Source: Branchiostoma lanceolatum
Lineage: Eukaryota; Chordata; Leptocardii; Amphioxiformes; Branchiostomatidae
NCBI RefSeq assembly: GCF_035083965.1
Contig: NC_089740.1
Coordinates: 6,569,552-6,633,551 of the forward strand
Reading direction: 5' to 3'
DNA length: 64,000 bases
A program made the translations under genes and the position numbers. Positions 35,701 through 50,700 of the stretch are shown here, piece after piece; the stretch's first letter is position 1; the number at the start of each line of letters is the position of its first letter. The notes beneath the pieces were generated by a model that saw nothing but the letters and a program-made list of their open reading frames with translations, ran no database searches and was not told where the DNA came from.

Positions 35701-38700
35701 GCGGTGAAAGGCCTTTCCACCCCTGTTGAGGAAAACAACACACAGACACACAAGTCACTCTCTCCTACCCAATGTTGGGAAGGGGGGTGGGGCGTACAGG
35801 GGGTGTCCGTGTGCGCACCCATTGTCCCCTGGGGTCCATCTACCGGTACCCCCCCTACCGCGCCTCAGAAACACTCAAACAACTGAAAACAAAAGGTTGG
35901 AAGCATGTGAGCATGTTTTGTCTCAAACCATTCGATCTGGATTACGTAGCACAAACCAGTTTATTATCCTGGTTTCCCAGACTCTCTTACAGGAAACCCA
36001 AGCAATATTAGGGTCCGAAAAATCAGATTTTGTAATTTCTATACACGATCAGTTCAAACAACACTATCACAATCTATAGCAATGTCCATGATGTAAAAAT
36101 ATGACGTTGTTGTGATGTGAGAACTCACTGAAAATCGTGGCCGGAGATTTTGTAGGCTATCTAAGGGGAAACTAAGAGGATCATCATACGGCATGATTTT
36201 GCATGGTTTTAGAATCCTAAAAGTATGAAGATATTATGCAAATGTGCTAAACAATGTTAGTAAATGTCACTGCCATAAAGATTTCAGCATTTTCTTTGAT
36301 TTCCATTTTTTGGCCCTACCGTATTTCTTCTAATAAAGGACGCACTTTTTTGACATTTCAACCTTCAAGATGAGGCTTCAGGTCAAAGCCAAAGTCGGGG
36401 TGCGCACTTTATCTAGGTTTTCTCTCGAGAAAAGTCGCGACGTAAGTCAGGAAGTCACCGATTATTACCCCAGCAGGCTAGCCCCGTCACTTCACCGACA
36501 CGCAACGATAATTTATGCATGTTCTGTTCTTATTCATGTTCTTATGTTTACAAGATAACGATGCTACATCATACGTATATTTTTGAAAAGGTATTCTAGA
36601 TATAAAAATAATTGATTTAGCGATATTAAATATCAAATTATGAGACACCAAATAACGCTGGGTGTTTTCAACCGCGCGACTATTTCAGTGTGTAGGGCCG
36701 GCCATAATTTCGTACCCCACGCCGCTTGTACGAGGCCGCTTGCGACGTCAATAATTTCCTAACCACCCACACGGCTGCAAATATGGGCACATCGTGCGTA
36801 TCTGTAGATATTATTTATCAAAAACGTAATAGCTAGAATCTGAAATGTTCCAGAGTTCGCTTCAGCGGGAGTTTTGTTTTTGTTTTGACGGATAAAACGC
36901 GAAAACCCACGCCGCTTTCGGCACACTTCCGGGTTCATTGATCGCTAAAATTACGCAAAAGCCACCATCAATCCGCAAATAAATGTATGCTTTCCCGAAA
37001 ACATCTTTTGGTTTTGCATTTTCTTCACCATAATGTTGCTACGTAGTCGATAAAACCGCGTTTTTATTGCGTTTTCATGTGTAACATTTCAGACAAAGAA
37101 AAAACTTCGACCGCGATTCTGCTGCCCCATGATGCACTTCGTCTGCAAAATTCCCGCCTTTAGCTGCAGCAACAACCAATCAGAGACGCGTAATGCGATC
37201 ATGTGATGAGGATTACGTAATACGCGAAATGCATATTGGGGCAGCAGAATTTAAACAATATGGCGGCGGGCGATCGGCGAAATGAAATGATTTGTCAATG
37301 CAACGCTGTATTTTGCGGCATAAATGCCGAGAGACGATCTTTTATTTTATCTCAAAATGCGTTTTACACGTTTGTCTTTGACTAGCCCGGTAGAAATCAA
37401 GCGGATCGTCGTCTGGTCCTTCAATATCAAGGAAGTTAGTCAGATATCCTGGCGCGAGGTTCTCAGCGTGACGTTTAAACTTCAAAACTTTTTACTCAAA
37501 ATTAGAGCGGAGTAGAGGGTTGTGTTGACCCCAAATAATGGTAATGTTTTCCCGAAAATTCCTTGAAAATGGAACAATTAAGAAAGACACCAGGACTTCA
37601 TAGCGTGCCGAATACCGGGGCGTGGTCACATCTTGGAGACACGCGCCGAGCGACGGCGGCAGATCGGGGGTGCGCACTTTATTAAGGTTTTTCTGTGAAG
37701 TATCTCAGCTGGCGAGATTGGGGTTGCGGTGAAGCCCAAATCGGGGGTGCGTCCTTTATTAGAAGAAATACGGTAATATTGCTTTGGTTGCCTTATAGTA
37801 AGAATCTATGAAAAAGACAAGATAATAACACTGAAGAATGATGCTGGTGGTGAATATCATCTGAAAATTTGACTTGCATACAGCATAATCATGAAGAAAA
37901 AGTATAAACATATAAACATAACTATGAAACCAACTGCAAGTTTTCTAACTTAGTGATTTATTCTTTAAAACATATCAGTTACCTGGATGTCTAACCTTCT
38001 TCAGTGTTTAGGCCAAAGAAAAAGAAATGTTGTGTTTAGTCTTACGGTACAAAACAAATTAGGGTTGGAAGGTAGGAATATACTGTAAGTCTTGTTTCTT
38101 TCACTGTAACTTTATGTTCACTGTTTTCACAGTCACCTTTGTACCTTGAACATATCATCACCGTGAAAAGCCTTTTGTAATTATTCATGATTCCTTCACA
38201 CGTTTGTTCTGTAAATCACTTGCCGCCACTGTGAAGTTAAAGTTCAGTGAAAATGTAAAGTTTCCTTACACCATGAAATTTTGCTACCGTGAAGATAAAG
38301 TGAATTACAGTAACCTACCAGGTGAGCCCAAACATTCCACAGCCGAAGTTGGACAGGTGGTCGTTCATGGCGTGGTACTTTCCGCCGCGGTTTTTGAAGT
38401 AGACGTTGACCTTGGTGCACTCCAGGAAAATGTCGGTGATGTCATGTAGCCAGATCACCAGCACGCCGATGTTATGATACCTGTCAATCAATGTCAATCA
38501 ATTTAATCAACAAAATTTAGGCATCTTGCTTTTTTCCATCTTTTTTTGCACTCTTGCATTAGATTTAGAGTCTGCAGAGGAGGTCATCCACAAAATTTAC
38601 TTGCTGTGGCCTAATATATAGTAATGACAGAGGGAAAGATGCCATGATATATGATATATATCTATGCACGAAAAAGAAGAATACTCTTTCAATTAACACA

Positions 38701-41700
38701 TAAAACCTTCCTGTATATTTAGCTTCAAGCTAAGATATGATTGGCTTAGAGATAATCAGATTCACTTACACTAATACTTCAAAGCTTCAAGTATCAACAT
38801 ATTAAGATGTTTTGGTAATGTGATATACAACATTAGCTTTCTAATGGGGAGGGGATTTGAGTTGAACATTCAAGCATTCCTACAGTATATGAAAGCACTT
38901 CTATAATTGGCCAACAGCAGCCCTGATACACCTGAGGATGAGCTGAGAAGCCAATGAGAGACAGGGTAACATTGTGGTGAATGAGCATGACCACAGAGTC
39001 CTTTTGAGTTGTATATCCAAGCATTCCTACAGTACATGAAAGCAATCGTCTAATTGGCCCTGACTCATTTAAAGATGTATGAGAAGCCAATGAGAGACAG
39101 GGTAACATTGTGGTGAATGAGCATGACCACAAAGTCCTTTTGAGTTGTATATCCAAGCATTCCTACTGCATATGAAAGCACTCGTCTCATTGGTCAACAA
39201 AAGCCCTGACTCACCTGAAGATGTATGAGAAGCCAATGAGAGACAGGGTAAGAATGTGGTGGATGAGCATGACCACAGAGTCCTTGCGCCAGGCGTCCAT
39301 GTAGAGCACTGCATAGATGGAGTGCAGATAGAAGCTACACTGCACCAGGTACAGGGCATAGATGTCCGTGGGGATAGACATCCCCTTGTGCCAACCTGTT
39401 GAAGAACACAGAATATAGATTGAACTCTTTTTTTTAAAGGAAATATGGAGAAGCAACTATTTTTGGTAATTACATAACAGTATCAAAAATGTTGGCTACC
39501 GTAAACATGTACATGTACATCCAAATGACTTGAGAAGGGAAAATGCTGAAAACAGCTTTTGAAAAATGAGGCTCAAACGTTGTAGTTATGCTAAGAAGAA
39601 AACAGCAAGCCTAGAAGTAAATACCAAAGTAAGCTTGCTGTTTAGACATGTACATGTACATAAATGGACAAGTGTACACACACGCACACACAGATCGTGC
39701 ACAAAAGTACACACATGTACACACACACACACACGTGCATGCAAACACAAACACTGATCTTGCACATACATGCATACACACACACACACACACATATACA
39801 TTATTATGTTACATACATTGTACATATACACACCTGTACATACTCACATACCGACACATACCGACAGACACACACGCAAACACACAGACAGGCACACACA
39901 CATACACACACACATATACACACACGCACGCACACACACACACGCATGTACACCATATATCATTCTACTCCACTCCTTACCTGTCCATACAGAGGCAGGG
40001 TCTTGGAAGAAGGTGTATCCCTTCCCGAGCAGCAGGTGGGATGTGTACAGCCATGACAAGGAGTAGAACAGCACCTTCCACGCACTCTCAGGCATCTTCT
40101 CCTGCTCCTTCTTAGGGAGGTTGGCCCATCGACCCCACGGCTACAGAAGAAAACGACAGAACAATGAGATATAAAAACCGGATGTTCTACTGCAGTACCA
40201 TACAAAGTTGCTAGGAGACCCATTATCGGATGTGATCTTTGTTTTCCCGACAGTCCCCACCTACCAAATATTTTGAAGATCAATACACAGCTGTCTACAA
40301 ACAAAACAATTCACACACCCAACCACAAAGGTACCGAAAACATAAATTTCTTGGCAAAGGAAATGGAAATGCAAGTCAAGTTTACCATTCTTTGTTAAAT
40401 TGATTTGTTTTCCATAGTATTGACACTACAGTTTGCAATCTTTTTTCGGGCAATCCTTGTATTTTACACAATTCATAGACAACAGCAAAGGTATTTGTCA
40501 TATATGTACCACTATCAAAATATTGAGCTTCAAGTCAAGGACTCAGCTTACTGAAAGGGTAAACGGATAAAGATGGATATATATCTACAATACATCCATA
40601 TGACATATGACAGAAAATGGTTATCAATTTTTATATCTTTCTTTGTTATATTGATCTGGAAACATCAATGACTTATTGTGAATGTACCAGAGAAATATCA
40701 GTCCAAACTCAAAACATTCTGTTATAAACATACTGTTCTGTTAATGTGTTATCAATGTTAAAAATTGTTACTTAAGTCCGAAATTTGAGGCAAACTTGGT
40801 TTGCTTGCAGGGCAACCAATTTGCATAATCTTGGTCGCCTCAAACTCAAAGAAAACTGGGTTATCCAAAGAGGCCAGGTAACCTCCATTGTGGACACCTA
40901 TACACTAACAGTCAAAGGCATAATTAGCATCCAACTACAGCTAGTTGGGGTGGGAAGCCACAAGATCTAATGATACCAACAAGGAAATATGATTGGGTCA
41001 CAGCTAATTGAATTAAACTGAACATAATGCCAGCATGGTCCAGAGAGGCATTGATTGTCTGCTGCATAATCAACACCAAGACCACCAGACAATATCTGGG
41101 GCTTAATTCAATTAGGCCAGACTTGTCAGTCATTTCATAGGCAGCAGCGGTTGCTTAGCAACCAAAGAGGTTACATCCTGTAGGACTGATTGGTTCCATA
41201 GATCAAGGTGATAAAACCAGGTCAGGGTTGGAAATACTGTATCATGTATATAATGAAATTTTCCCAGTGAATGTATGTCCCAGTTCTCCATGTGTGGGTA
41301 TACTGTACTTATTTGAATTTACCTATTTACAAAAATGTATCCCCCCAGTTTTGCATGTATTAGAAATACTATATACAAGTATTGTAAGGTTTTCGTACTG
41401 TACATGTATATCATTAAATTTGCATGTATAGAAATACATCATTTGATTTTTCCGTGGTTCTACATGTATGTCCATTATAGTCTATACATGTAATGTATAC
41501 TAATGCAATGTACTGTGCATTATACAGTATTATGATGTATTAAAGGCACCTGTTATTGTGAACACAAGACTATTGTTTCAACCACAAACTTAAAACCACC
41601 ATGAACACTCCATTTTCTTTCTAGCACGTCGAAATTAAATCCCCGTGAACTCAAAGTGATTTACAGAGCCACTTGCATATGCAGTTTAGTGCATATAAAA

Positions 41701-44700
41701 TTGGAGCTGTGCAGGTATTTCTGATTTCTACCTATACCTAACCTGTACTAGTCCATGTACTGGGTATATACAGGTTAGTGCAGGTAAAATTGGAGCTGTA
41801 CAGGTATTTCCAATGTCTACCTGCACCTAACCTCTATGTTGTCTCAAACTTACAGCAAAACATTGAGAGCCTTGATACTGTGGAATTATAACAAATGTCC
41901 CTTGGAGTTAAGGGTTCAATGGGACTAATGCGTTTCCATGGCAATGGCTACTTGGCACTTTCCCCTTCATAATGAAACAACCCCTTGCTCAGAGGTAATT
42001 CCATATTTCTGGGAGCAATTGCCTTTACCTATTTGCTTTTTCCCTAGCCTATTACTGTACAAATGCACATGTAAGATTAGCTTCAGGAAATTCTATTTCC
42101 TACTTTCTGAGCCAGTGTCAGTATCAATTTCCGTGCCATGGTAGACTGAAGTATGTTTTGTACACGACACTCAATGCTACTTGAACCATATTTAGTACAA
42201 CACTGTTAGCGTTGCATACTTGTAGTTACGGTGTGAGTAGTGTTAAACCAGCACTGCAGAAAAATTGTGATCTTACATGTACCTAAATTTTCGAGTTACT
42301 GTAAGTATAAATGCATTTAAGTTTAAAGTGATTTAATTTCTCGGTAGGGATGAAATAGAACTTGTCCACGGTAGTTTTAGTTTCAGGTTGAAACAAGTTG
42401 GTAGGGGGTCAGATTACGAAACAAGCATTTTCGCGATGAAGGTTACTACAAAAACCTCAAACATTAAACTACCGCAAACTTAAATGCATTTACAGTACTG
42501 AGTAGGTTTTGGCAATTGCAAGGAAGGAATTCATCCAACTTGGAGACAGCAAATCTTCGCATAGACAGCAGAGTTTCTTCTACAAGATGTGTAGATTAAG
42601 AGAAGCTGTAGTTTTAATGGCGATGCTAGGGGGAGCCCCAAAACATCATCCATCTACATATTGTAAGTAACTGTACATCGTCACGAGAACGTGTATATCT
42701 TATCAGATGTACACAATTCAGAACACATGCTGGACTCTGAGATGGACTTTAATATGACCTAATGTACATGTGAGTCCTTAACCTTTATCACTCTGAAGTA
42801 GCCCTTTTGGCACTCCATTCCCTATTGGTTACAGAGAGGGCAGCAGGGAGAAGGTTAAACTATGGCCTCAGGCTAAATTTGGGACAAAAGGCCCCAGACC
42901 GTGAATCGGGATTCACCTAGGCTAGGGATTGATCCCAAATCACAAATCCTGGTATGAAAAGTCCCAAGCATCGGGTAGGATCGGCGGATCAAATCTGGAT
43001 CAAACACCTTGCAAATCCTGATTCGCACATCCTAGACAGTCTAGTATGAATGGTGGAATATGTTATTATTGGACAGTCCCTAACAAATCATGAGACCCCC
43101 TCACAATCATTTACGATCTGTCCCTATTGCATAATGGTAAACTTCTGACCTTCAATTTACCGTACATTCATTAATTGCAGCAAACATTTTTCTGCACCGG
43201 GGAAAAACAAGAATTTGCAGGCAGAGGATACTGTAAACACAGTTACTTTCCCATTGATTTTATTTCGCAGTGGGTGGGGAAAAGGCGGTCTTCACGACGT
43301 TGAATTTGCAGGTGAAACAAATAGCTGGTGTCATAAGCCACTGATTGTAAGGTTAGACTAACACCACTGATCCCACCCATCATGCCCATACCATGTCATG
43401 ATCTGTTACCAGGTACAAAGTCTTCACTTGGTCAACCTTAAGCTTATCACACAAGACCCTGAAAACAAACTGACGAAGGAATTCTCTTGCTACACATTCA
43501 TACATGTAGGAATAGAATTGTCTATGTTACAGTCAAACCGGTACTAACTATACATGTAGTACTGGTGACTACATTGTACATACATGTATACCTGTTAGTT
43601 ACATAATGGCATGTCATGATCTGGTACCAGGTACAGATCTAGAGTCTTCACCTAGTCAACCTTATCATACAAACTCCCAGGGGACCAGAGCAAGGGTTGT
43701 ATATTGGTCACAAGACCCTGACAAACAGACCAAGTTTTGAAGTTAGCTTAATAGACTTTCAGACTGAGGCAGTAGGTTTTGTAATTAGTACATTTTGCTG
43801 ATATTCTACTTTATTTTATGTTGTGCACCAAAATTTCTTTCTAGGCACCTACTATAAATCTTTAGGTAAGGCCACACCATTTAAATTTCTTGGTTAAAGG
43901 AATTCTTAAAAAAATGCTACATTGCAAAATCAACAGGAAAACAGAATCTCAGAGGAAAGTTTGTACTTTGGTGCACACATTTTCTGTTTTCATGATTTTT
44001 TTTGGCTAAAATTTAAAAAAAAAATCTGTTAACCAAGAAATTAAATTGGTGTGGCCTAAGGTCTATTCCCAAAAACAATTTTGAGCCCTGTATCTAAAAG
44101 AATGGAGTCCCAGTAACCCAAGCCTACATATAACCTTGAAGTTGTGTACATGTACAGTAAGCACAGACTGGTACAGACAACACGCTGACTCATCACAACA
44201 GCCAGGAAACCAAAGTCATTTCAAGGACACAGATCACACAATCAGCATGTTTTCATTACTCACTACCTTGGGTCGGGATTAAACCAGAAAACAACCCAAT
44301 GAGTCGTCCTACTGTAAATGTTCAAATTTTTGCTGTGGTATACTGTAATTCTTTCACTGTAACTTTATGTTAACTGTTGTCACGGTCACCTCTGTACCGG
44401 GAACTTACATGTATAATCAAGTTGTGAAAAAACCTGTTGTAATCATTTATGATTCCTTCACACATCCATTCTGTGAATCACTTGCTTAAGTCAAAGTGAA
44501 AATGTCCATTTTCCTTACACCATGAAATTTTGCTACCATGAAGATAAAGGGAATTACAGTATAAGGTTTGCAGTTTTCACTATGAGGTTTTCGCCTAGCT
44601 CTTCACTGCGAACTTAAAACCATGGGTAAAATGCTTGTTCAGTCTTTTGCCTGCCAACCCCATTATTTCAACCGTGAATTTAAAACCAGAGCGAACACTC

Positions 44701-47700
44701 CATTTTCTCCCTACTGCAAAATTAAATCCTTGCAAAGTTAAATACGTTTACAGTACTCCAATCTGTGTATGCCTGAAGATTTGGGCCAAGGACTACATAC
44801 ATGTAGATCAGGAAGTCTTAACACTTGGCTTCAGAAGTATGTATACTATAGGTTTCATTTCTTCACTTAGCTCCCAGTCCATACATGTAGTACTGCATGT
44901 AAACATTGAAATTACAGTGCAAAGTTTTTCAAACTTGAAGACTGTAGGGGCAGTGGGTTGTTATCCACTGTGTCTAGGGCATGGTATTAGAAGACGGAGC
45001 CCATCCCTCTCCTTCCACCGCCTTTTACATGTACCTCCCCAACCAAAGTCAGGTACCCATTTTTACACCTGGTTGGAGTGAGGAAAGTCATGTAAAGTGC
45101 CTTTCTCAAGGGCTCAACATCAGTGGCATGTCAGGGGATTTGAACCCAGGACCTCTGGGTTCTGGGCCAAACACTCAAACCATTACACTAACGTTACGCC
45201 ACACGGCAACACGATGCCACACAGCGGGCTAAAACCAAGGGTTGTGCCCTTATTTAGAGAAACTCTATAGTGTTAATGCGCCAGGGATGGCTTGAAACAC
45301 TGGTAGGCAAATGTAAGACTTTTTTTTTTCATCAGAAAGTAGAGTATACTCGACTAGATCTCTATTCTCATCTGACTGACATCGAATAAGGACTCTCAAA
45401 TACTTCACATAGCAAACTTTCAATGACCCCTCTTTGACACGACAGTTGCACAGATGAATTTAATCCTAAAGCTCACATTAAACAACACAGAACAGCTGTT
45501 AGAAGCCGGTGCTATAGCCTTTAGTGTACATGAGTATATGTATGCATTGAGTACTAGGATTTGGGAGGTCGTGGCTTCAAACAAGGGCTCTAGCCAGCTC
45601 AAAATTTACATGTATTCCTGTCATCCCAAATCCCATTTATGGGAAAATCTTAAAAACTTTAAAAACACTTTTTTTCTGTCATTATGTACAAATTTCTGTC
45701 AGTGTTCCATTTCTGGTGTTTTGGCATGGTTTGTTCTAGTTTGGAGTTTTATATCTTTACACAGCGATTTTTGTCTGTCAAGGTTGATAGAATGGCCTTG
45801 AAACAGTTCCATCATACACAGCAAAATTCTGACAAATGATGGAATGATGGGCACTGGTTCAAACCCCAACAACTGGTCATAGACACATACATGTACATGT
45901 GTGTATTTTTGAAAAAAAAAATTTCAAAACTTCTCTAGTAGTACATTTCACAAGTTGTAAGTGACATATTCAACATATGCAATTGTTCATACTACATGTG
46001 TACTGTATACTTCCAATCAATCATCCAAATATGTTGAGTAAACAAACTGACTTCCTCTGTGAGCAATGTTGAAGTGACTGATCGGTCCCCCAGAGCAGGA
46101 AGTTGCTATCACGTTGTGCCACGGCTGCATTTTTCTGCCATTATCAAGATGCACCTGTCCTTACATGATAAAAACTTCCATAGAGAATCGTCTACCCAAG
46201 TTTTGGTTGTCTGCACGTGACAACTGGATCCGCAACTATGATGTTATCAGTACAGACAACAATGGCCCAAAACTCCAGTGTCTAAGTTTCAGACATTCAG
46301 TTATTCTAGGGCCACACAAATATCTTTCCTTGGTTTCTGGACATTTAATTTTGTAAAAATTTGTCATGGTGTGTGGCGTCGCTGTGGCATAACTGCAGGG
46401 TGTTTGGTCTGGAACCTAGAGGTCCTGGGTTCGAATCCCCTGACATGCCCTGTTGACGTTGCAACCTTAAGAGAGGCGCTTCACACGAATTACACTGAAA
46501 TGAAAAGCTAGGTTCGGTTAGGGACGTCCCTCGGATAGGACATCAAATGGAGGTCCCATGTTTGAGGAAGGCCACACCTCGAGCACATAAAAGAACCCAC
46601 CACACTTATCGATAGGAGAAGGGGTCCTTCCCTGTGTGAGTGGATCAAATAAATCTGTCCGGATATGCAGCTTTTACTGTTCAGTACAAACCTGGTGTGT
46701 TACGCCATGTACCCTCAGGTTTGGGCCAAACACCCTAACCGTTTCGCCAACACTATGCCACTAATACATTCAATTCAAAATGTAAAAAAATGTTTTCTTC
46801 AGAGAAATTTTGTTCTTGAGCTTTTCACAGCTGTTCAGGTGCAACTTTGTTTTTTAAGTGGTTGAAATCTTGAGAGGGGTAAACGCACTTCGCACATGCC
46901 TTGTGAACATAACAACGGTACGGAAACACAACCGGCGCTTTATATTTCCAGTGGCGCGTGAAACTGTCGGGTTCTTGCTGGGTCAAAACATAAACTAAAA
47001 GCCTGTGATGTGGACACCCCTGTATAGGTACTTGAGACATTCCGAAAATGTTTTTTCTGTGCATGCGCCACTCCCCATTTCTTTACAACTTCCATGTTGA
47101 GGGGTACTTCGCTTATCATGTAACCTTTACTCAACTTACAGATAGGCTGAATGTTTAAAAAAAAAATTCAGTTACTGGTAGGGGAACTGCTGTTTAGGTA
47201 TAGGTCCTGGACCAAAACAATTTGGCCATGCCCTAGTGGTGTGGTGTGGTGCGCATAGTATGCACTGGTGTATTAGCCCTACCTACATTGTACATTCAAC
47301 TTACAACTCTCTAAAAAGTCTAAGCTATTGTTAACATTGAACAAGGTATTATTCTAGAGATACAGGTGCATTCATTTTATATCTCCCAAAATACTGTAAA
47401 TGTAGAAATGTTCGTGGTGGTTTTATGTTTGCGGTTTTCGCGGCAACCGTTTCACCACTAACTTAAAACCACCGCAAACATTTTTGTCCAATACTGTGGC
47501 AGTATGTGACTATAGCACTGCTGCGAACTTAAAACCACAGCGAACACTCCATTTTCCTCTTACTATCTAGTTTTAGTGCGAAATTAAAACCACGCGCACT
47601 TTAATGCATTGACAGTACCTGGAAGCAAAATACCAGTAAAAGAGGTTTGAAACTTTGAATATTTACATTTCTGTACATACGAATAATAAAAATGTATGGA

Positions 47701-50700
47701 AAAACAACACAGCTGCAAATAGCATGCATTTAACAAAAGGTACTGTAATTATCATTGGCTCTTTTTTGTTTTCCAAACTTTGTCTACGATTCCTTTTGGG
47801 TATACCTGTCAGTCTTATTATCATAACAATGAAAGGCCCTCAGGCTCTAATTGTAATTGCTATGTTTCCCGTTTATTTTTGTCTTTGTTTATACATTTAC
47901 ATTGTACCCACGTTTACAATCACAACAGCTATTGGCAGTTCGCATTTTCTGGATGCTTGGTTTTGATCCTTGGTTTTGATGGAATATTTTGAATGCAAAG
48001 TATACACCTGAAGGAATTCACAACAATTATAGAGAAATGCTACGTAAATAGAGCACAGAAATGGGTACACATACAAATACATGTAACCCTAACCTAAACA
48101 CAAATCTACATGACCTTGACCTTCATGCAAAGGTTAGGTTCAGGTGTATATACAACCCTTGTTGCTACAATAGCCTGTTGCTAAGCAACACTAACCCTTC
48201 CCTTTCAGGAATCAATATCACAAGTTTTTGTAGTCAACATGGCTGTAAGGAGGGGGGAGGGGGGCAACACTACATGTTTCTGTATCTTTATTGTAATACA
48301 TCTACACAGTACATGTGCCCATATATGTATCTGTACCTGAACATTTTGTACATGTGCTCATACCTGTACCCGTACAAAAATGTAACTATGCCCATACTAC
48401 ATTTATACCTGTGCTCATGCATGTACCTATACTCATGCCTGTACCTGTAATATAACTGTGCTCATGCCTGTACCTGGCTGTACATACATGTCGTATACTC
48501 ATGTCTGTACCTATACCTGTACTATACTCATGCCTGTTCCTATACCTGTACTATATCTGTGTTCATGCCCGTACCTGTACTATACCTTTGCTCATGCCTG
48601 TACCTGTACATATACAGTACTCATGCCTGTACCTGTACATATACTCATGCCTGTACCTACATGTATACCTGTACTATACTCATGCGTGTTCCCATGCCTG
48701 TATGCTGTAACTGTACTCGTACCTGTAAAATCTAAAGTGTATCAATGCTTATATCTGTACCTGTATTTGTACCTATATAATCTTTATATATGATGTATAC
48801 TCTGCACATGTAACTGTATACTCTGTACCTGTATATGCATATGTAAATGTTCCTGTGCTCATACCTGTACATGTACCTACATGTCAAGATATCATGAAAA
48901 ACAAATCCAACATAACAGAAAGGAGTTTTTGTAATATTGTATGCGCAATGAAAACAACTAGCTTTGATAAGCTCGTTATCTTTATGGTAATTCCTATATC
49001 TATTACCTAATCACACTAGAATCTTAGAAAATGCCTACACGCTTGTGATAAACAAACATTTGAGACCCAAATCCACCTATAGAATTTCACCTAACAGTTT
49101 ATATACAGAATGCCATTTGAGAATAACAATGGTTGTTTGTGTGTATAGAACACACCTTTACCAAGAAAAAAGAAACCTGAGTTTTACTTTTCCTAGTTCT
49201 AACTCTATGTAAGGGTGAACAAAGAAGAAAGGAGTGTAGAAGGGGTAGTGGACTGACTAGTAGTCTCATCAAAATGTGCCTGGGGCAATTTTTGTGAGGG
49301 AAAACTGCAAAACTGCAAGGGCCAGAAAAAAGGTGGCTCAAGATTTCTCTTTGGGAATACCTGTAGGTGCACTGGTGCACCAAACCTAAACATTTAGGTG
49401 CACAGAAAAGATTTACAATAACAATTAATAATAATATGCACCAAGTATTTGAAGCCCTTGAATATGTGATGCTGCCTTGGAAATATTATAAACTTTTTAA
49501 ATCAGAATTCAAAATCATGTTTTGTTTTACCTGATAAATTTTTGACAGGAATGTTAGTTTGAAAGGACTTAATTTTGCGGTAAGGAGAAAATGGAGTGTT
49601 TGCGATGGTTTTAAGCTCATGGTTGACAGGATTATTTTCAATTGTGCCTTGTTAGTATTCGGGCATATTTACCATAGCAGGTGGCTCCAATATATCAAGA
49701 TACTGTACAATCTAGATCTACAGTATGTAGTGCTTTGACAAAGGGTAGTTAGGCAGAAGACAGAAAAGAAATGTTGGGGGTTGTTTTGCAAGGTCACGGC
49801 GAAAACTACGAACATAAAAACACAGTGAAAATTTCACGATTTACCGTATACACACTAACACAGGGAATAATACAGGCACAAGATCTTCTGTGTTTCTATG
49901 CTCCGTGACTCTTCAATTACCAAAAAAATACACCGTTGCATTCGCAGTGAATAGGTCAAAGTGAAAACTGCGAACATAAAAACAATGTGAATTTCTCCAT
50001 TTACAGTATTCACTTGGATTATCACAGAAACGAGATCTGCAATGTTTTTGTGCCCCCTGACTTTTCAGTAACCAAAAATACAATCCAGTTCCGGAAGATC
50101 TATTTATATATCATGGGATTGCACAGTTCCTCCACATAGTGACATCAATATATCAATAGCCAGCTTTGTCCTGACTAGGGTCATGCAACTACATTTGTAT
50201 AAGCACCTCAAATCTTCCATGACAAAGCAAGTTAATCACTTTGTTCTTGTATTTGAATTTAAAAAAATTGTTAATTGGAAGATCAACGAAAGTAAAATGT
50301 GAGAGGAAATTTTTAGGGTATGTATAAGTCAGAATCAATTTTTCGTCTCAACCCCCAGTTTTTGTCTTGGCATCTTGTTGAATTTCTATTTAGAAATGTT
50401 AGTGAACCGATGAAATGTATTGTTGTGGCCTAAGGTGAGAAAACAAATCAAAACGACCACGCCTTGCATGCAAGGTGTACCCAGAACAATGTCAAGGGGT
50501 TTTGAATGTACCTGTACAGTGTACCAAATCAAACAGTCTTTCTCTTGGTTTGTGGCAGTTCAAAACATTCCAATTATTTTCCTTTAGACCTTTAACCTTA
50601 TTTCATATACCTTTGTCCTTCCTTTGCATTGGCATACCCGACCATCTTCCATATTCCAACCTTTGCAATTTTCCTGTCTTTTACTAAAATATATCATTTT

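Noticed and set aside
38833-39156. 107-residue minus-strand frame as a separate gene
   Set aside because: It is a read-through of the tandemly repeated exon 3 tail and intron of ceramide synthase.
39586-40115. Long His/Thr-rich and Cys/Val-rich frames beside ceramide synthase exon 2
   Set aside because: CA-repeat artefacts; the real coding DNA here is the minus-strand exon 39,981-40,140.
48061-48793. 129- and 111-residue Cys/Tyr/Pro/Val repeat frames
   Set aside because: Produced by the CTGTACCTGTA minisatellite inside an intron.
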